This document shows, piece by piece, positions 9,863 to 21,190 of a stretch of 64,000 nucleotides of DNA. The DNA is taken from positions 23,751,917-23,815,916 of the forward strand of contig JANAVB010031417.1 in the NCBI GenBank assembly GCA_029216955.1. Reading direction: 5' to 3'. Numbering within the stretch: the stretch's first letter is position 1; the number at the start of each line of letters is the position of its first letter. Position numbers and translations under genes: made by a program. Source of the stretch: Iris pallida. Taxonomy: Eukaryota > Streptophyta > Magnoliopsida > Asparagales > Iridaceae. The notes beneath the pieces were generated by a model that saw only the letters and a program-made list of their open reading frames with translations, did no database searches and was not told where the DNA came from.

Positions 9863-11848
9863 TCATGGCTTTGTCATGAGAACCCTGAGCGGTTTGACTC
9901 GGAAGATGACATGAATTGTCTGTCCCGAGACATAATGGCGAGTCTTCTGGATGGCGAATACCAAAGCCAAACACTCCTTTTCAACGGGATTGTACCGGTG
10001 TTCGGCTTCGATCAGTGTCCTACTGAGGTAGTAGATAGCTTGCTCGTAGCCTGCATCGCTGTTCTGAGCCAACAGTGCGCCGAGGGAATGATCCATGGCA
10101 CGGACGTAGAGGAGAAATAGTTTCCCTGCGACGGGTGCCATCAGGACTGGCGGGCTCGTCAAGTAAGCCTTGATATCATCGAAAGCTTTCTGGCATTCCT
10201 CTGTCCAGACGTAGGAGACTCCCTTCTTCATGAGCTGGGTGAAGGGTTGACATTTTCCGGAAAGGTTTGCTATAAACCTTCGGAAGTATGCAAGACGCCC
10301 TTGCAGGCCTCGAAGTTCTCGGAGATTCTTCGGAGGGTCCATGTCAAGGATGGCCTTGGTCTTCTCGGGGTCGACATGAATGCCTTTTGCCGTGATAATG
10401 AAGCCCAAGAACTTTCCGCTAGAAATCCCGAAGAAGGATTTAGCGGAGTTCATCTTGAGTTGATGCGCTCGCATGAGATCGAAGACTGTCTTTAGGTCTT
10501 GTAGGTGATCACCTTTGAGACGGCTCTTGACTGCGATGTCATCAACATAACATTCAACCGTCTTACGAAGATGTTGACGGAAGATGGTACTCATAACTCG
10601 TTGGTATGTAGCACCAGCGTTCTTCAAGCCAAAGGGCATCACCGTGTAGCAAAAAACCCCTTTCGGTGTCCCGAATGACGTGTGCTTTGCGTCATCGGAG
10701 AGCATTTTGATTTGGTTGTAGTCCGAATACCCGTCCATAAAAGACATGCGTTCGAAGCCACATGTATTGTCGATTATCACGTCAATGATTGGAAGCGGGA
10801 ATTCGTCCTTCGGGCAAGCAGTGTTGAGATCTCTGAATTCGATGCAGACCCGTATCTTCCCATTCTTTTTGGTGATAGGGACGACGTTGGCCACCCAATC
10901 CGGGTGTTGTTCTTCACGGATAAACCCGCTGGTCAGGAGTTTGTCTACCTCTTGATCGATAGCGTTCATGATGTCATGACGAAAACGTCGTTGTTGTTGC
11001 TTTATAGGCTTGGCATCAGGTAAGATGTTAAGCCTATGCATCGCGATCTGGGGATCAAGTTCCGGCATATCTTCGTAGCTCCAGGCGAAGATGTCGATAT
11101 ATTCTTTAGCCAGTTGGATTAAAGATTCCCGGTCTGGTCCCTTTAGACTGTTGCTGATGAAGATGGATTTTGAAGAAGATCCATCCCCAAGGTCGATCTG
11201 CTCGACTTCGTCTTCGGTAGGGGGTTCGCGTAATTCAAAATGAGACTCCCACTGTGCTCCTAGGCGTTGAGCCCAAGGTTTTTCCTCGAAGAATTTCGGC
11301 GTTTGGTCTTCGCCTTCATCTTCTTGAGATTGTGCAGATGCCATGTTGACTGATAGCACCTTCTTGAAGACTGAGCCGATACTGGTATCGGAATTCCAGG
11401 TTGATGCTTCGGACGAATGAGAATGTTCTACTTCTTCTGCCTCCGAACTCTCTGGAGTTGCCGGTGGCGTGACATAGCCCACCCCCCGTCGAGTTCGATG
11501 ATAGTAGTCCTGCGGCTTTCCTTTAGGTGTTGGGAGCCGGAGAGGAAGACGTCGACCCTTGCCGTAGTTCAGGCCTTTGTTGCTTTTTAGATCGTAACCC
11601 ATCTTTTGGATGAGGTACTTTGCCTTGTCCGTGTGCCGATAGACTTGTATTCTGCCGGTATCTGGTTCTTGCTCGAGTGGCGGGAGGTCTTGATGACGCT
11701 CGACTTTGCCGAAGATGATAGATTCTTCGTCTCGATTCTGCGGTGGGACTACGAAACAGACCCCTTGGGACGGGGCTACTCGATTTACATGATTGACGGT
11801 CGTTATTTGTGTTTGCAACGACCGTAGAGCGTTATCTAATGTATACAT
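9863..11848 (-). pseudogene. Tat reverse transcriptase and first RNase H
   Basis: The 661-residue frame has a G-patch-like segment (about 78-101, MGYDLKSNKGL), an acidic linker, reverse transcriptase from about 280 to 460 with FRDLNTACPKDEFPLP, MPFGLKNAGATYQR and the catalytic YVDD (434-437), then an RNase H-like part at about 575-655. In that part the usual Y-x-D-A-S motif reads YVRAMDHS, so the first RNase H looks inactive. It copies element RNA to DNA in cytoplasmic particles. The ORF ends at a TGA inside conserved sequence (MTKP*SLNSRLATWA), so the stop is a mutation rather than the true end. Confidence 0.9.
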
Positions 11849-12343
11849 GGCATTCCAACGTGGAAGACTAGACTAATTAAAAGACACTCTATTATTGATG
11901 AAACACGAGATTTTGTCCCGCGGGATTACATTGTCCAGAGAGGGTGCATCTACATCAGCAGATATGTACTCCCCTAGCTCTTCATCTGTGAGTACTGGGG
12001 TTGGTTCGGAAGAGTCCACCGCAGCTTTGACCTTGGGGTCCGAGAGGGCTATGTGGGCCTTCTCCGGCAGCTTAGATGAGACGAATGATTGCGGAGGCTT
12101 GCCTTTAAGACGCACTTCAGAGGTGCCTCAACTGCGCCTTCAGTAATTAGTGCCCTCCCCTGTAGTTTTGCCACAAGGGGAGCCGATGTTTGAGGCGGCT
12201 TTCCCTTGAGCCGTATCTTCAAGGAAGCTTCAGTAGGTGTTCTACCTAGAGAAGTTGGTGCTTTTCCAGGTAGCTTGATGGTCATGGGAGGCAGCATCTG
12301 AGGCGGTTTCCCTTTGAGTCGAATTTTCAAAGGAGCGTCGGGA
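11849..12343 (-). pseudogene. Tat protease-to-RT linker with repeated LKGKPPQ motif
   Basis: Translated minus-strand frames repeat the peptide (A/S)LKIRLKGKPPQ two to three times, plus related IKLPGKAP and MRLKGKPPQ segments, then an acidic stretch (DEELGEYISAD). It is joined in sense to the protease ORF once the nested LTR and one ATTAT copy are removed. At least one frameshift lies near 12100. Function unknown. Confidence 0.55.
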
Positions 12344-13009
12344 ATTATTGTCACCCTCATTTCCCGTATTTTTCGTATTTCGTATTTATACTCGTATCTG
12401 GATTTTGGCATGTATTTTTATTTTTCTCTGTAGGAACCCTAGAGGGGGGTGAATAGGGTCAAGCTAACTAATCAAGCACTTAGCACAAGCTAATTGGCAA
12501 TTTAAAAATATAAGTGCAAGAGAAGAACAAACACAATACCGACACCCGATATATCCTGGTATCCTCCTAAGAGGCAGTCCAGTCCCGGAACTCTCTCCGG
12601 CTTTAATCCACTATTTGAGCAAATAGTTACACACGAGTTTGGATCCGAAGAACTCGCCAACTTCTTACACAAGAGCTTTAATCCGAAGGGCTCTCCGACT
12701 TCAACCGAGAGTTTGAATACGAAGACTCCCCAACTTCAACCTAGAGTTTGGATACGAAGACTCTCCAACTTCAACCTTTCACAATAGGTTTTGATCTCCT
12801 TATACAATAAGATGAAGATCTCACTTTTCAACTCAATAACTCTAACACAATTTGTGGATGGCAAATGAAGACTTTGTAGAGTTGTATGTGGATAAGCTTT
12901 GGTGGTTTGGAAATTTTTAGGCTTAAAGCATCAACCTTGAATGAAGGGGTTCAAGGCTATTTATAACCAAAGCTTGAAAAGAAGCCAAAGGCAACTTTTC
13001 AGTCACGAA

Positions 13010-13265
13010 CCGGCATACCGTCGGTATGATCCGGCATACCGGCGGTATACCGGTCTGGGTTAGCAACGGCTAGAAATATAGCCGTTGGGATCATTTAATG
13101 CTGGAAATCCGACCGTTGGAATTTCAACGTTACTGAACCGGTATACCGTCGGTATGATCCGGTATACCGTCGGTATGCCGATTTTGTGGACAGAAACTTT
13201 CTGTGAACAAAAATCGGTATACCGCCGGTATGCACCGGTATACCGCCGGTATGCCGGTTTGCATC
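13010..13265. repeat. Cluster of palindromic CCGGTATACCG(C/T)CGGTATG modules
   Basis: At least eight copies of a(c/t)accg(t/c)cggtat(g/a) occur near 13012, 13036, 13138, 13160, 13213 and 13236. Each is a near-palindrome and neighbours are inverted to one another, so the block can fold into several hairpins. Confidence 0.8.
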
Positions 13266-13499
13266 CAAAAATGATCCTGGGCTGGTTTCTACCCTAGCTT
13301 TCGATTTTGCCATCCATTTCTTGTGTTTATAATTATTCCTAAGACTCATTACAGACTCCAGATATACTTAGGCAGGTGCAGGCTTCTTCAGAGTCTTGAA
13401 ATGATGATGGCATGGCTTGGCTTCTTCCTTTGATAGGTGCTGGCTTTTTCCCTTGGCGGCAGCTGTTCAAAGATATCCAGTTTGTAAAAACTGAATACC

Positions 13500-13582
13500 T
13501 TTCGGGGGCTTCGCCCCCGAACCCCCGACGAGGGGCGCTGCCCCCTCGACCCCCGTCCGCTGACCGGGCAGCGGAACCCCCG
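13500..13582. repeat. GC-rich inverted repeats (GGGGGCTTCGCCCCC type)
   Basis: Contiguous short hairpins: cgggggcttcgcccccg with a four-base loop, then gaggggcgctgccccctc, then a third around ccgctgaccgggcagcgg. They sit in the 3' half of the nested solo LTR. Confidence 0.75.
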
Positions 13583-14649
13583 GTGCGTGGCTCCAGAGAT
13601 GTCGTCGGGTGGTTCAGAGAAATCTTGTGGGATCCGTCGTCTTTGGCCCACCATGATTTCTTCATTGCATATGTCCACATTGATCTTGCTTATTGCTTTT
13701 CTGCATGTATATGTTAGACGAACAAAGCAATATACATAGTAGCAAGTATGAAAAGTTTAATGCACATTAGGACAATGCAAAGTTTAAGTATAAGTGCTAA
13801 GGTGATAGTATAAATGTTAGTGATATCATAATGATTAAACTTAATTGAATGACCACAATCAAAAACATAGGTTTGATTTTGGCGACCCAAGTAAGTTTAA
13901 GATAGATAAGCTCATATCACTAATATGTAAACCAATAGGCACATATCACCAAAGATAGAAGTATAAGTAGAAATGCTATAGCGATAGTATGAGGATTAGT
14001 GATAATGAAATGCTAAACTTAACATATTAACCATATTCAAAAAAACATGATACAATCATTGGGCCAACATTCTCAACTTGTGGAATTTCGGTATTTCTCG
14101 TATTTTGGATTTTGTCATGGCTCGGTTTTAATTGGTTTGGGTTGGTTTGGTTTGGTTTAATGTGTATTGGAACACCTTAGCCTATGCTCCACCCTCAACA
14201 CACCACATCCCACCCTCTTTAAAACCCTACCAACACTCTCTCTCTCTTCATTACTTCCTCCATTAATTTCTTCTTCTTCTTCCTCCACCCAACTCTCCAC
14301 ACCCATAGGCAAGTGCAACTTGCTTCTACAAGAGAACCCATTTTATTGTTCCATTAGCTTCTCCTCATGTTTCTAAGACACATTAAAACTTGTCATTTTC
14401 CATTTTGAGGCTTTAAGTCATGTAGATCTAGAAATTTGTTATTTTCGGATTTGGTGGTTTTGATCTATCAAACTTTTTTGTTTTCAAGTTTTGATGGTTC
14501 CATGTGGTGGAAAATTTTCTTCTACCTAATTTTGACCTTTGAAAAGTTGGATTTGGACTTGTTTTGACCAAGTTAAGAACTTTTGAAGCTTTGGGTTTAA
14601 CCATGGAGTTCTTGCTGGTTTGGAGAAGGCAGTGAGCAGTGTGCAGAGC

Positions 14650-15050
14650 TTTTTAGCTTACGCCACTGAGCTGCGCGCGCTCTTTAGCGCCGCGTACGCA
14701 GACTTGGGTACGCTTCCTGTTGGAAGCGTGTCTCTTGCGTACGCAGACTTGAGCGTGCCCTGGTACGCAGACTTGAGCGTGCCATGACTTGAGCGTACGC
14801 ATGTCCTGAGCGTACGCTTCCCCCTGCGTGCGTGCTTTTGTGCGTACGCAGCTCTCCTGCGTGCGTGCTTTTGTGCGTACGCTGCTCTCCTGTGTGCGTG
14901 TTTTTGTGCGTACGCAGCTCTCCTGCGTGCGTGCTTTTGTGCGTACGCTGCTCTCCTGCGTGCATGCTTTTGCGTGTATGCTCCCCTGCGTGCGTGCTTT
15001 TGCGTGTATGCTCACCCTGTGTGCGTGCTCTTACGCGTACGCCCAACCCC
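14650..15050. repeat. GCGTACGC / TGCGTGCGTGCTTTTG array in the Tekay solo LTR
   Basis: More than a dozen GCGTACGC-like palindromes alternate with tgcgtgcgtgcttttgtg and ctctcctg. The array occupies the same place in the LTR where elements B and D carry GCCGCATG arrays. Long ORFs read across it are products of the repeat. Confidence 0.8.
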
Positions 15051-16950
15051 CTGGCCCCTTGCTTAAACCCATTGGCTCTTGGAGTATTGGTTTTATTTCT
15101 CGACTTGGTTTCTCTTTTGTGGATTGGGTTTCCTGAGATCTTGTTCAACACAGCACGACTATCTTGACCCGACACGGCCTAACACGATTTTCAAGTAATT
15201 GTTTATGACTGGTACGATTTTCGGGATTTTCTGTGAATTATGATCCTGGTATTCTCTGATCTCCTTGTTAGTGACCCGTAGTGGTGCACTCCTGATATAA
15301 TAACCTGACATGACCTGATAGTGGCCCGTCGTGGCGCACTCCTGACTAGTACACTTGATATGATAAACCTGGCATGATTATCTCGAATAGCTGTTGCGAC
15401 GGCTACCTGACACGACATGACCTGTATAATTACCTGGACACCGTGGGTAATTGTGCTTGTACAAATAATCCAGTCCTGTCTTGCATCATGTCTAGGACAG
15501 GGACTCCTGAGTACCACAGTCAGGAGTAACTACTGAAACGGACTAAGGTTAACGACTAGAATAATTCACTAGTCATGAAGAGATGTTCCCCAGTTACAGG
15601 CGATCCCGTTATCCCGGCCGCAAATGTTTGGACTTGTAGCCTGCCGACGAGTAGGGCACATTTCCAGCCCACTGTTATGTGGGGCACCCACCATTGTCAC
15701 TTAAATGATTGAACTCTATTGTCACTCTTATGTATTGTACTCTCTAAATTGTCACTATAATGTTCGCCTGGATAACCTGGATAGCTGCAGGGCCTGTGAC
15801 TACTTGGAGCATCTCATTGCATCTTGCTAGTAACTAGGATTGTGATAACCCTAGTTAGTTAATGTAGAAAGCCGTAGGCAATGATTGGCCGTGATTGATT
15901 GGATGGAGTCTAGCCAGTATGGTACTGTCTAGAAGTGATTGATTGCAAGATTGTACCAGAATGATTGAATGATTGTCACTCCAGATTGTTACTTTAATGA
16001 TTGTACCCTATTGTCACTCTAGCATATTGCACTCTTCATTGTCACTTTTATCATTGTACCCTCTCATTTTACCTTAATGATTGTCACCTTCAGCAATAAA
16101 TGATCAGGAGACTATGTTCTGTTCAGGTGAAGGGTTACAATCTCGGTCCTTGTTTGGTTTAAGGATTGTAACCTGGCTTCCGGAATAGTACCTTCGTTTT
16201 CTCTTCATATATTGTCCCGCTATGTTTTATTTAGCATGATTCTCCAGTTCTTTTATGTCAATGATGCTTCTCTTAATTATTTTCTCTGATTGGGGCAAGT
16301 GCATTGGTAGTGCACAAACCTCAATCTATGTTACTTATTTTTGCTTTCTTACGTATTGAATGCTAATGATTTGTTGGTTTTAGTTCTTAAGTGAAGCCTC
16401 CTTTGTGGCACTTGCTCTTTCTGGGGTCTGACCCAGCTGGTTTTGTATGGCCAGATTCCGGAGCAGCTCCAGAGGATCTACCGGTTTTCCAGCCCGATGG
16501 TGAACACCAGACGTAACCAGGGCATCGAGTGGGTTTCTTTTGCTCTCCCACTGTAATATTGTAATTTATTCTTTTGAGGCGTTTAGCCGACGAGCAAGTG
16601 TTAGCTCGATTTTACTTACTTACTGTCTGCCTACGGGCCGTAACATGATTGACAAGCCCCGGGGGTTGATCATGTATGACTGAATTCTACTAGCTTCATG
16701 ATCATCTGGATATGTAATGTTTGGGACGCCTTACAATTGTATATTTGGTGATCTGATATCTTGTTACTATCATTACTTGTTGAGATTGAGACATTAGGCT
16801 TGTTACTGACCCTAAGAGACTGCTGGATTGTAGTGAAACCCTCACATATCTAGACAGCCGTGACCGTATAGCGGTGTGGATTCCATTCCGTTATACGTAG
16901 CTGGCTATGTCTGCCCCCGCTTTCCAGTATTCTGGTTCTGGGGCGTGACA

Positions 16951-18884
16951 ATTATTTCTGGCTCCATGTCCGGCTCTGCTGCCGTTTCTGCTTCATCGTC
17001 AGCATCATTGGCTTCCCCTTCGTCGGGCGACTTGTACAGGGTAGAATCAATGAAGTAGGCTTCGACCCCCTTGAAAGGGTCAATGTCCGCGAACTCTGTC
17101 CGGATGATGTCGTTGGTGGACACGTACTTCATATATTGGTGGAGTGTAGATGGCACCACCATGTACTCATGCAGCCACGGACGACCCAGTAGGAGGTTGT
17201 AGTTGATGTCAGCGTCTACGACATAGCAAGTCAGCTCGGTTCGGAGGTTACCGATATGACATTTCAGCCGTATTTTATCCAGCGGTTCACTTTTGCTAGC
17301 ATTGAAACTGCTAATTGTAGTGTTGGAAGGCGCCAGACGGTACATTGGGATCCCCAGTGTTGAGAGCAGCGTCTTCGGGATGATGCTGAGGGAAGACCCT
17401 GGATCGATCTGAATCCGCTTCACCTTGACGGAACCGACATACCCTGTATAATATAGTGGCCTGTTGTGTCGGTTGTGCTTGAGCAGCATGTCTTGTTGGG
17501 TGAAAGTTATGTTGGCGATAACTTCATCCGCACAATGGCCGTGCGCACATGTGGTCGGGGTATCCTCAGGCTGCTTGACCTGACTGATGAAGGATTCAGC
17601 ATCCTTCAGGGCTTCACAGAGAGCTTCGCGAGTGTCCTTGGAAAGACGAAGAAGCTCAAACAGAGATAGGCGGACAGGAGTACTGGCAAGTTGTGCCAGT
17701 ATGTCGAAATTGTGGGGCTTGGCTAGCCCCGAAGCATTCTCATTTCGCAAAGGCTTGTCGAAACGGGCCTCTACATGTTTCTGTTTATTGGCTGCTGGAG
17801 GCCTGGATGGGCCCTCTTCCTGGCTAGCAGGGACGGTGCAAGGAGGCACCACCTCGACGGCAGCTTCGTCCGGTTGGACGTCCTGATGTGAACGCGTCTG
17901 TACAGGAAGTGCCTCTTCTGCAGAGGAAGAGACCATGCGGCAAGACTTGATTTTTCTGTCCTTGGTTTTGGAGGCAGAGGGTACCTCCGGTTGAGTAACT
18001 TCGGAGACGAGGTCAGGGTGAACCCATAAGACCTCTTCCCGGGATGTGGTGAGTGGGATGAGTCCACTCACGTTGTCGCGAGTAGGTGGTAGGTTAACCA
18101 CCTCCATTGTCGCCTTTGGGATAGGGACGACGCCATCTTGTGTTGTGGTTGGCGGCAAGGTGCCAAATTGGAGGGACACCAGGTTGGCCGAGACTGTTTT
18201 CTCCTCGTAGTCGACGGAGATAACATCCGCATTGATCATGCGCTGGATGTAGTTCTTGAGGACGTAGCAGTCCTTAGTTGGATGTCCGACAAACCGATGG
18301 TAGTGACAGTATCTCGGATTGTCCACTCTCCCAACCTCGTCAGGACGCTTTGGGTCCGGTAGCTTGATCTTGTCACCCTGCTTCAATATCTCGAAGAGTT
18401 GCAAGGTGTCTTCATCGTTGAAAGAATAAACCTCCTTTGACCTTGGTGCAAGTGGAGGCTTCTGAGTAGGTGCTGATGCGCCTTTGGAGGCATTGGCAGT
18501 CAACGCCTGCTTCCCCTTCGTCTCTCGTCCAGGGTTATTGGCTGCAGGCCGTTTTCCCTTGTCCTCAAAGGCAGGGAAACTGACTCCCAGAAGACGAACA
18601 TTGGACGCCTTCTTTTCTGCTGCTTCGGCCTCGATGATCAATGAACTCCAGTCAGAAGGAGGAGTGGAGTTGAGCCAGAGTTTAATCGCAGGCAGCATGT
18701 TCATGCTGCAGGAGGAGAGGAGTACATGTTCTGGCATACCTGGGGGCAGTCTGAAGCAGGCTTGTCGGAACCGTTCGATGAATGCTCGAACTGTTTCCTT
18801 CTCCTTCTGACGTATCTCTATGAGGGACGCCATTGTCATGTCCTTCCCTCCGTCGTAGAAACGATCGAGGAAGAGACGCGTCAA
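16951..18884 (-). pseudogene. Tat gag C-terminus and aspartic protease
   Basis: The frame starts inside the gag domain (TRLFLDRFYDGGKDMTMASL, then RQKEKETVRAFIERFRQ). A compact zinc-finger-like CHYHRFVGHPTKDC follows, then a long acidic/proline linker, and a retroviral-type protease (QIDPGSSLSIIP, with the LLGRPWLHEY block). Gag packages RNA and the protease cleaves the polyprotein. The catalytic triad reads DPG instead of DTG or DSG, which is usual in Tat-type elements. The frame is cut at 16951 by the solo LTR; its last 13 or so residues come from that LTR. Confidence 0.85.
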
Positions 18885-19617
18885 GTCGTCGAAGGAAGAT
18901 ATGGAGTTGTCGGGGAGACCTCAGTACCAGTCGTAAGCCACTCCTTTCAACGCTCCGACAAATATGCTGGTGAGTAGCGCGTCTTCCTTCGGAAGATGTC
19001 CCGTTTGAGACTAGAAGTACGTCAGATAACGGCGTGGAGAGTCCTTCCCGTCGTATGGCGTCAATGTTTGTGGTTTATACTTGGGAGGATAAACCACTTT
19101 GTTCCATTCGAGGGGATATGGTTGTGGGATCCCATCTTCTGGCGCTCCTCCTGTCTGTTCTTGGAATCAAAACGCTCGCGCAAGTCCCTGATCATCTCAA
19201 CCACGTCTTCCGTGGAGCTGGGAGTCGGGAAAGGTGGTACAGCCTGGAGTTGAGCATTTGATGGCTCCGACGTCCGTGGTGCTTCGCGGCGATCTGTATC
19301 CAAGGATACCCGTTGAAGGGGTACACTTGATTCTCCATTGGCCCCTGGGTCAGGACCGGTAGAAGGTGCCCTTGCCAAGGCTGCCGTATCTCAAACACTG
19401 CTTGAGTCAGTATTTGCATAGAGGCAGAGAGGGTTTTGAGTCCCCCTTCCAAAGTATCCATGCGCTGGACGAGGTCTGTTGGCGGCGCATCTGACTCTGT
19501 ATCACCCCCAGTCATGTATACTGTCATAACATGGCTGGAAGTGGATGGATTGGTTGAAGCCTCGCTTTCAACCTCGCTCTCTTGTAGAGGAGTCGCTTCT
19601 CCTGGAGCTTCATCTTG

Positions 19618-19830
19618 ACTACCCCCAGCTATGTTCTGGGGAATATCTTCGTCTTGGGGATGAAGATCGGCAAGGACTTGGCTACCCCCAGCTGTGCTCT
19701 GGAGGACGTCTTCGTCTTCAGGAGGACGATCAGCAAGGATTTGGCTACCCCCAGCTATGCTCTGGAGGACGTCTTCGTCTTCAGAAGGAGGATCAACAAG
19801 GGCTTGACTACCCCCAGCTTCCTCCAAGAT
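19618..19830 (-). repeat. 63-bp coding tandem repeat (21-residue units)
   Basis: Three and a half units encode GGSQ-x-LAD-xx-PEDEDVLQS-x-A. The DNA units (plus strand gctacccccagct ... cgtcttcgtctt) are about 63 bp and over 85 percent alike by eye. They give an acidic, Ser/Gln-containing repeat in the gag-like region. Confidence 0.82.
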
Positions 19831-20216
19831 CTTCTTTCTCTCCCGAGTGCCTTCAAACACTCCAGAGGATGGGACAGTTGTCTTGGTTTTCCTCGGCTGG
19901 CTCTTGGATGAGGACGAGACCGAGGAGTTTCCAGTCACCTTTCGGATTGACGAGGAGTTAGAGATTACGTTGCAAGAAGCAACATTTAGTTCTGGCTCCT
20001 CTTCAATTGACACCTTCTTCCCGAGGCGACGTTGGAGGGGTGTTGATGATTGCAGCCGCTGGAACACCGACTGCCTTGATGGTGGGACTGCTGTTTTGCA
20101 ACAACAGTTGATGGTGACTACAGCACAGGTGTGCCCTGTGAGGGGCGCATTGTGCTTGTCAGTCGACTCTCCTGATCGGCGCTTGTGACTGATCACATTA
20201 CGCAAATCATTGGGGG

Positions 20217-20346
20217 AGAGTGCCACCTTCGCACCCTCATCAGGCGCATGGCAAGGCCAAGCGCCGGGGTGGTCAAGTGAGAGTGCCACCTTCACACCCC
20301 CATCAGGCGCATGGCAAGGCCAAGCGTCGGGGTGGTCAGGTGAATG
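20217..20346 (-). repeat. 60-bp tandem duplication in the gag-like region
   Basis: Two copies of a unit with gagtgccaccttc(g/a)cacc and ggcgcatggcaaggccaagc, coding for DHPxAWPCHAPD-x-G-x-KVALS. The CGCATG word of the LTR occurs in both copies. Confidence 0.8.
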
Positions 20347-21171
20347 CTGCGCCCCCTGAACCAACGCAGAAGATGCGCTCAGATCAGTAGTGGGGGTACA
20401 ACATTTACAATGACTTGAACCAGCCACAGACGCACATCCTATGTAGGCGCCGGGGTTCAAGACCACAGAGTTTGCCTTGCTCGACTTGGTTGCGAACGCA
20501 ACAGATGCGCCCAAGTGAGGCAAGAACTTTGAAGGTCGGCTCGTTTCTGGCACAAAGCACCCGAGTCGACCTTATACAGCTTACCATCAGCAGCGCGCAT
20601 GATTGTGAGCGCATGCTTCTGGTTTGCTGCCGGCATAGCACGTTTGAGGCGTATGGCCCGTGCTGCCTTGGACTTCTTCGTACCAGTCCGCTGGGGTGCA
20701 TAGTACTCAGAGTCCAAATTCTCCTCGCCACGATAGCGAGTGAGTCTGTCAAAGACAGAAACCTTCTGTGGCGCATCAGAGTTACTGCGCAGGGCGTTAG
20801 ATGCGCCCCTGCTCCGTCGGCGCATCTTCCTTGTCTGAGAAGGAGATGGCTGGGGAATGTGGTCAGCACCACGCTTTCCCGAGAGATGCGCTGCATCGGT
20901 GGGCGCATCCTGGCCGCTGAGGACGTCAGCGAGAAGGGTGGACTGCATCGGCGCTTTCCCTTCAGTGGTGGTGCCAGAGGCCTCGACCTTGCGCACCCAG
21001 ACTTGGCGAGTCTTCTTCGGCTTTGGCAGCCGCTTCGAAGGACTTGCGCTGCCTTCAGAGATGAACTCCTCATACGCCTGTTGATTGAGGCGTACGACCA
21101 GCGTCTTATGGGAGGAGCTCACCTTCACGTCGTCGGATTGCGACACAGCTTTCTCGGTGGAGGAGAAAGAG

Positions 21172-21190
21172 GTCCCCAGCAGAGTCGCCA
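21172..21190 (-). other. Primer binding site, tRNA-Arg type
   Basis: On the minus strand TGGCGACTCTGCTGGGGAC directly abuts the LTR end. This is the usual tRNA-Arg-complementary primer site of Tat and Ogre-like elements, from which minus-strand DNA is started. Confidence 0.8.

Larger units (their letters stand above)
12429..14069 (+). mobile_element. Probable Sirevirus (copia) solo LTR nested in the solo LTR
   Basis: A TG...CA unit of 1641 bp with 5-bp duplications TTCTC at 12424-12428 and 14070-14074. It begins tgtaggaaccctagaggg, a start seen in many plant copia LTRs, and has a cluster of GC-rich palindromes like those of Sirevirus LTRs. No coding sequence. The boundaries are firm; the family call is inference from these features. 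Confidence 0.72.
12349..16950 (+). mobile_element. Tekay-type solo LTR inserted in Tat pol
   Basis: It starts TGTCACCC, ends GGGGCGTGACA and is flanked by ATTAT on both sides (12344-12348 and 16951-16955). Without its own nested insert it is about 2.95 kb, close to the LTRs of element B, and it shares long blocks with them (for instance around 15480 and 16430-16700). No internal region is present, so it is a solo LTR left by recombination. Its terminus adds a false C-terminal tail (VTPQNQNTG...) to the interrupted protease frame. Confidence 0.87.

Noticed and set aside
14653..15175. Long ORFs with THKSTHAGEL-type peptide repeats on both strands
   Set aside because: They are translations of the GCGTACGC array in a solo LTR. 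All frames are open because of the repeat, and there is no start context or homology.
16905..16950. Shared C-terminal peptide VTPQNQNTG(E/K)RGQT on several minus-strand ORFs (also at 39040 and 51646)
   Set aside because: It is the reverse translation of the Tekay LTR end (GGGGCGTGACA), read into whatever frame the LTR interrupts. It is not a protein domain.
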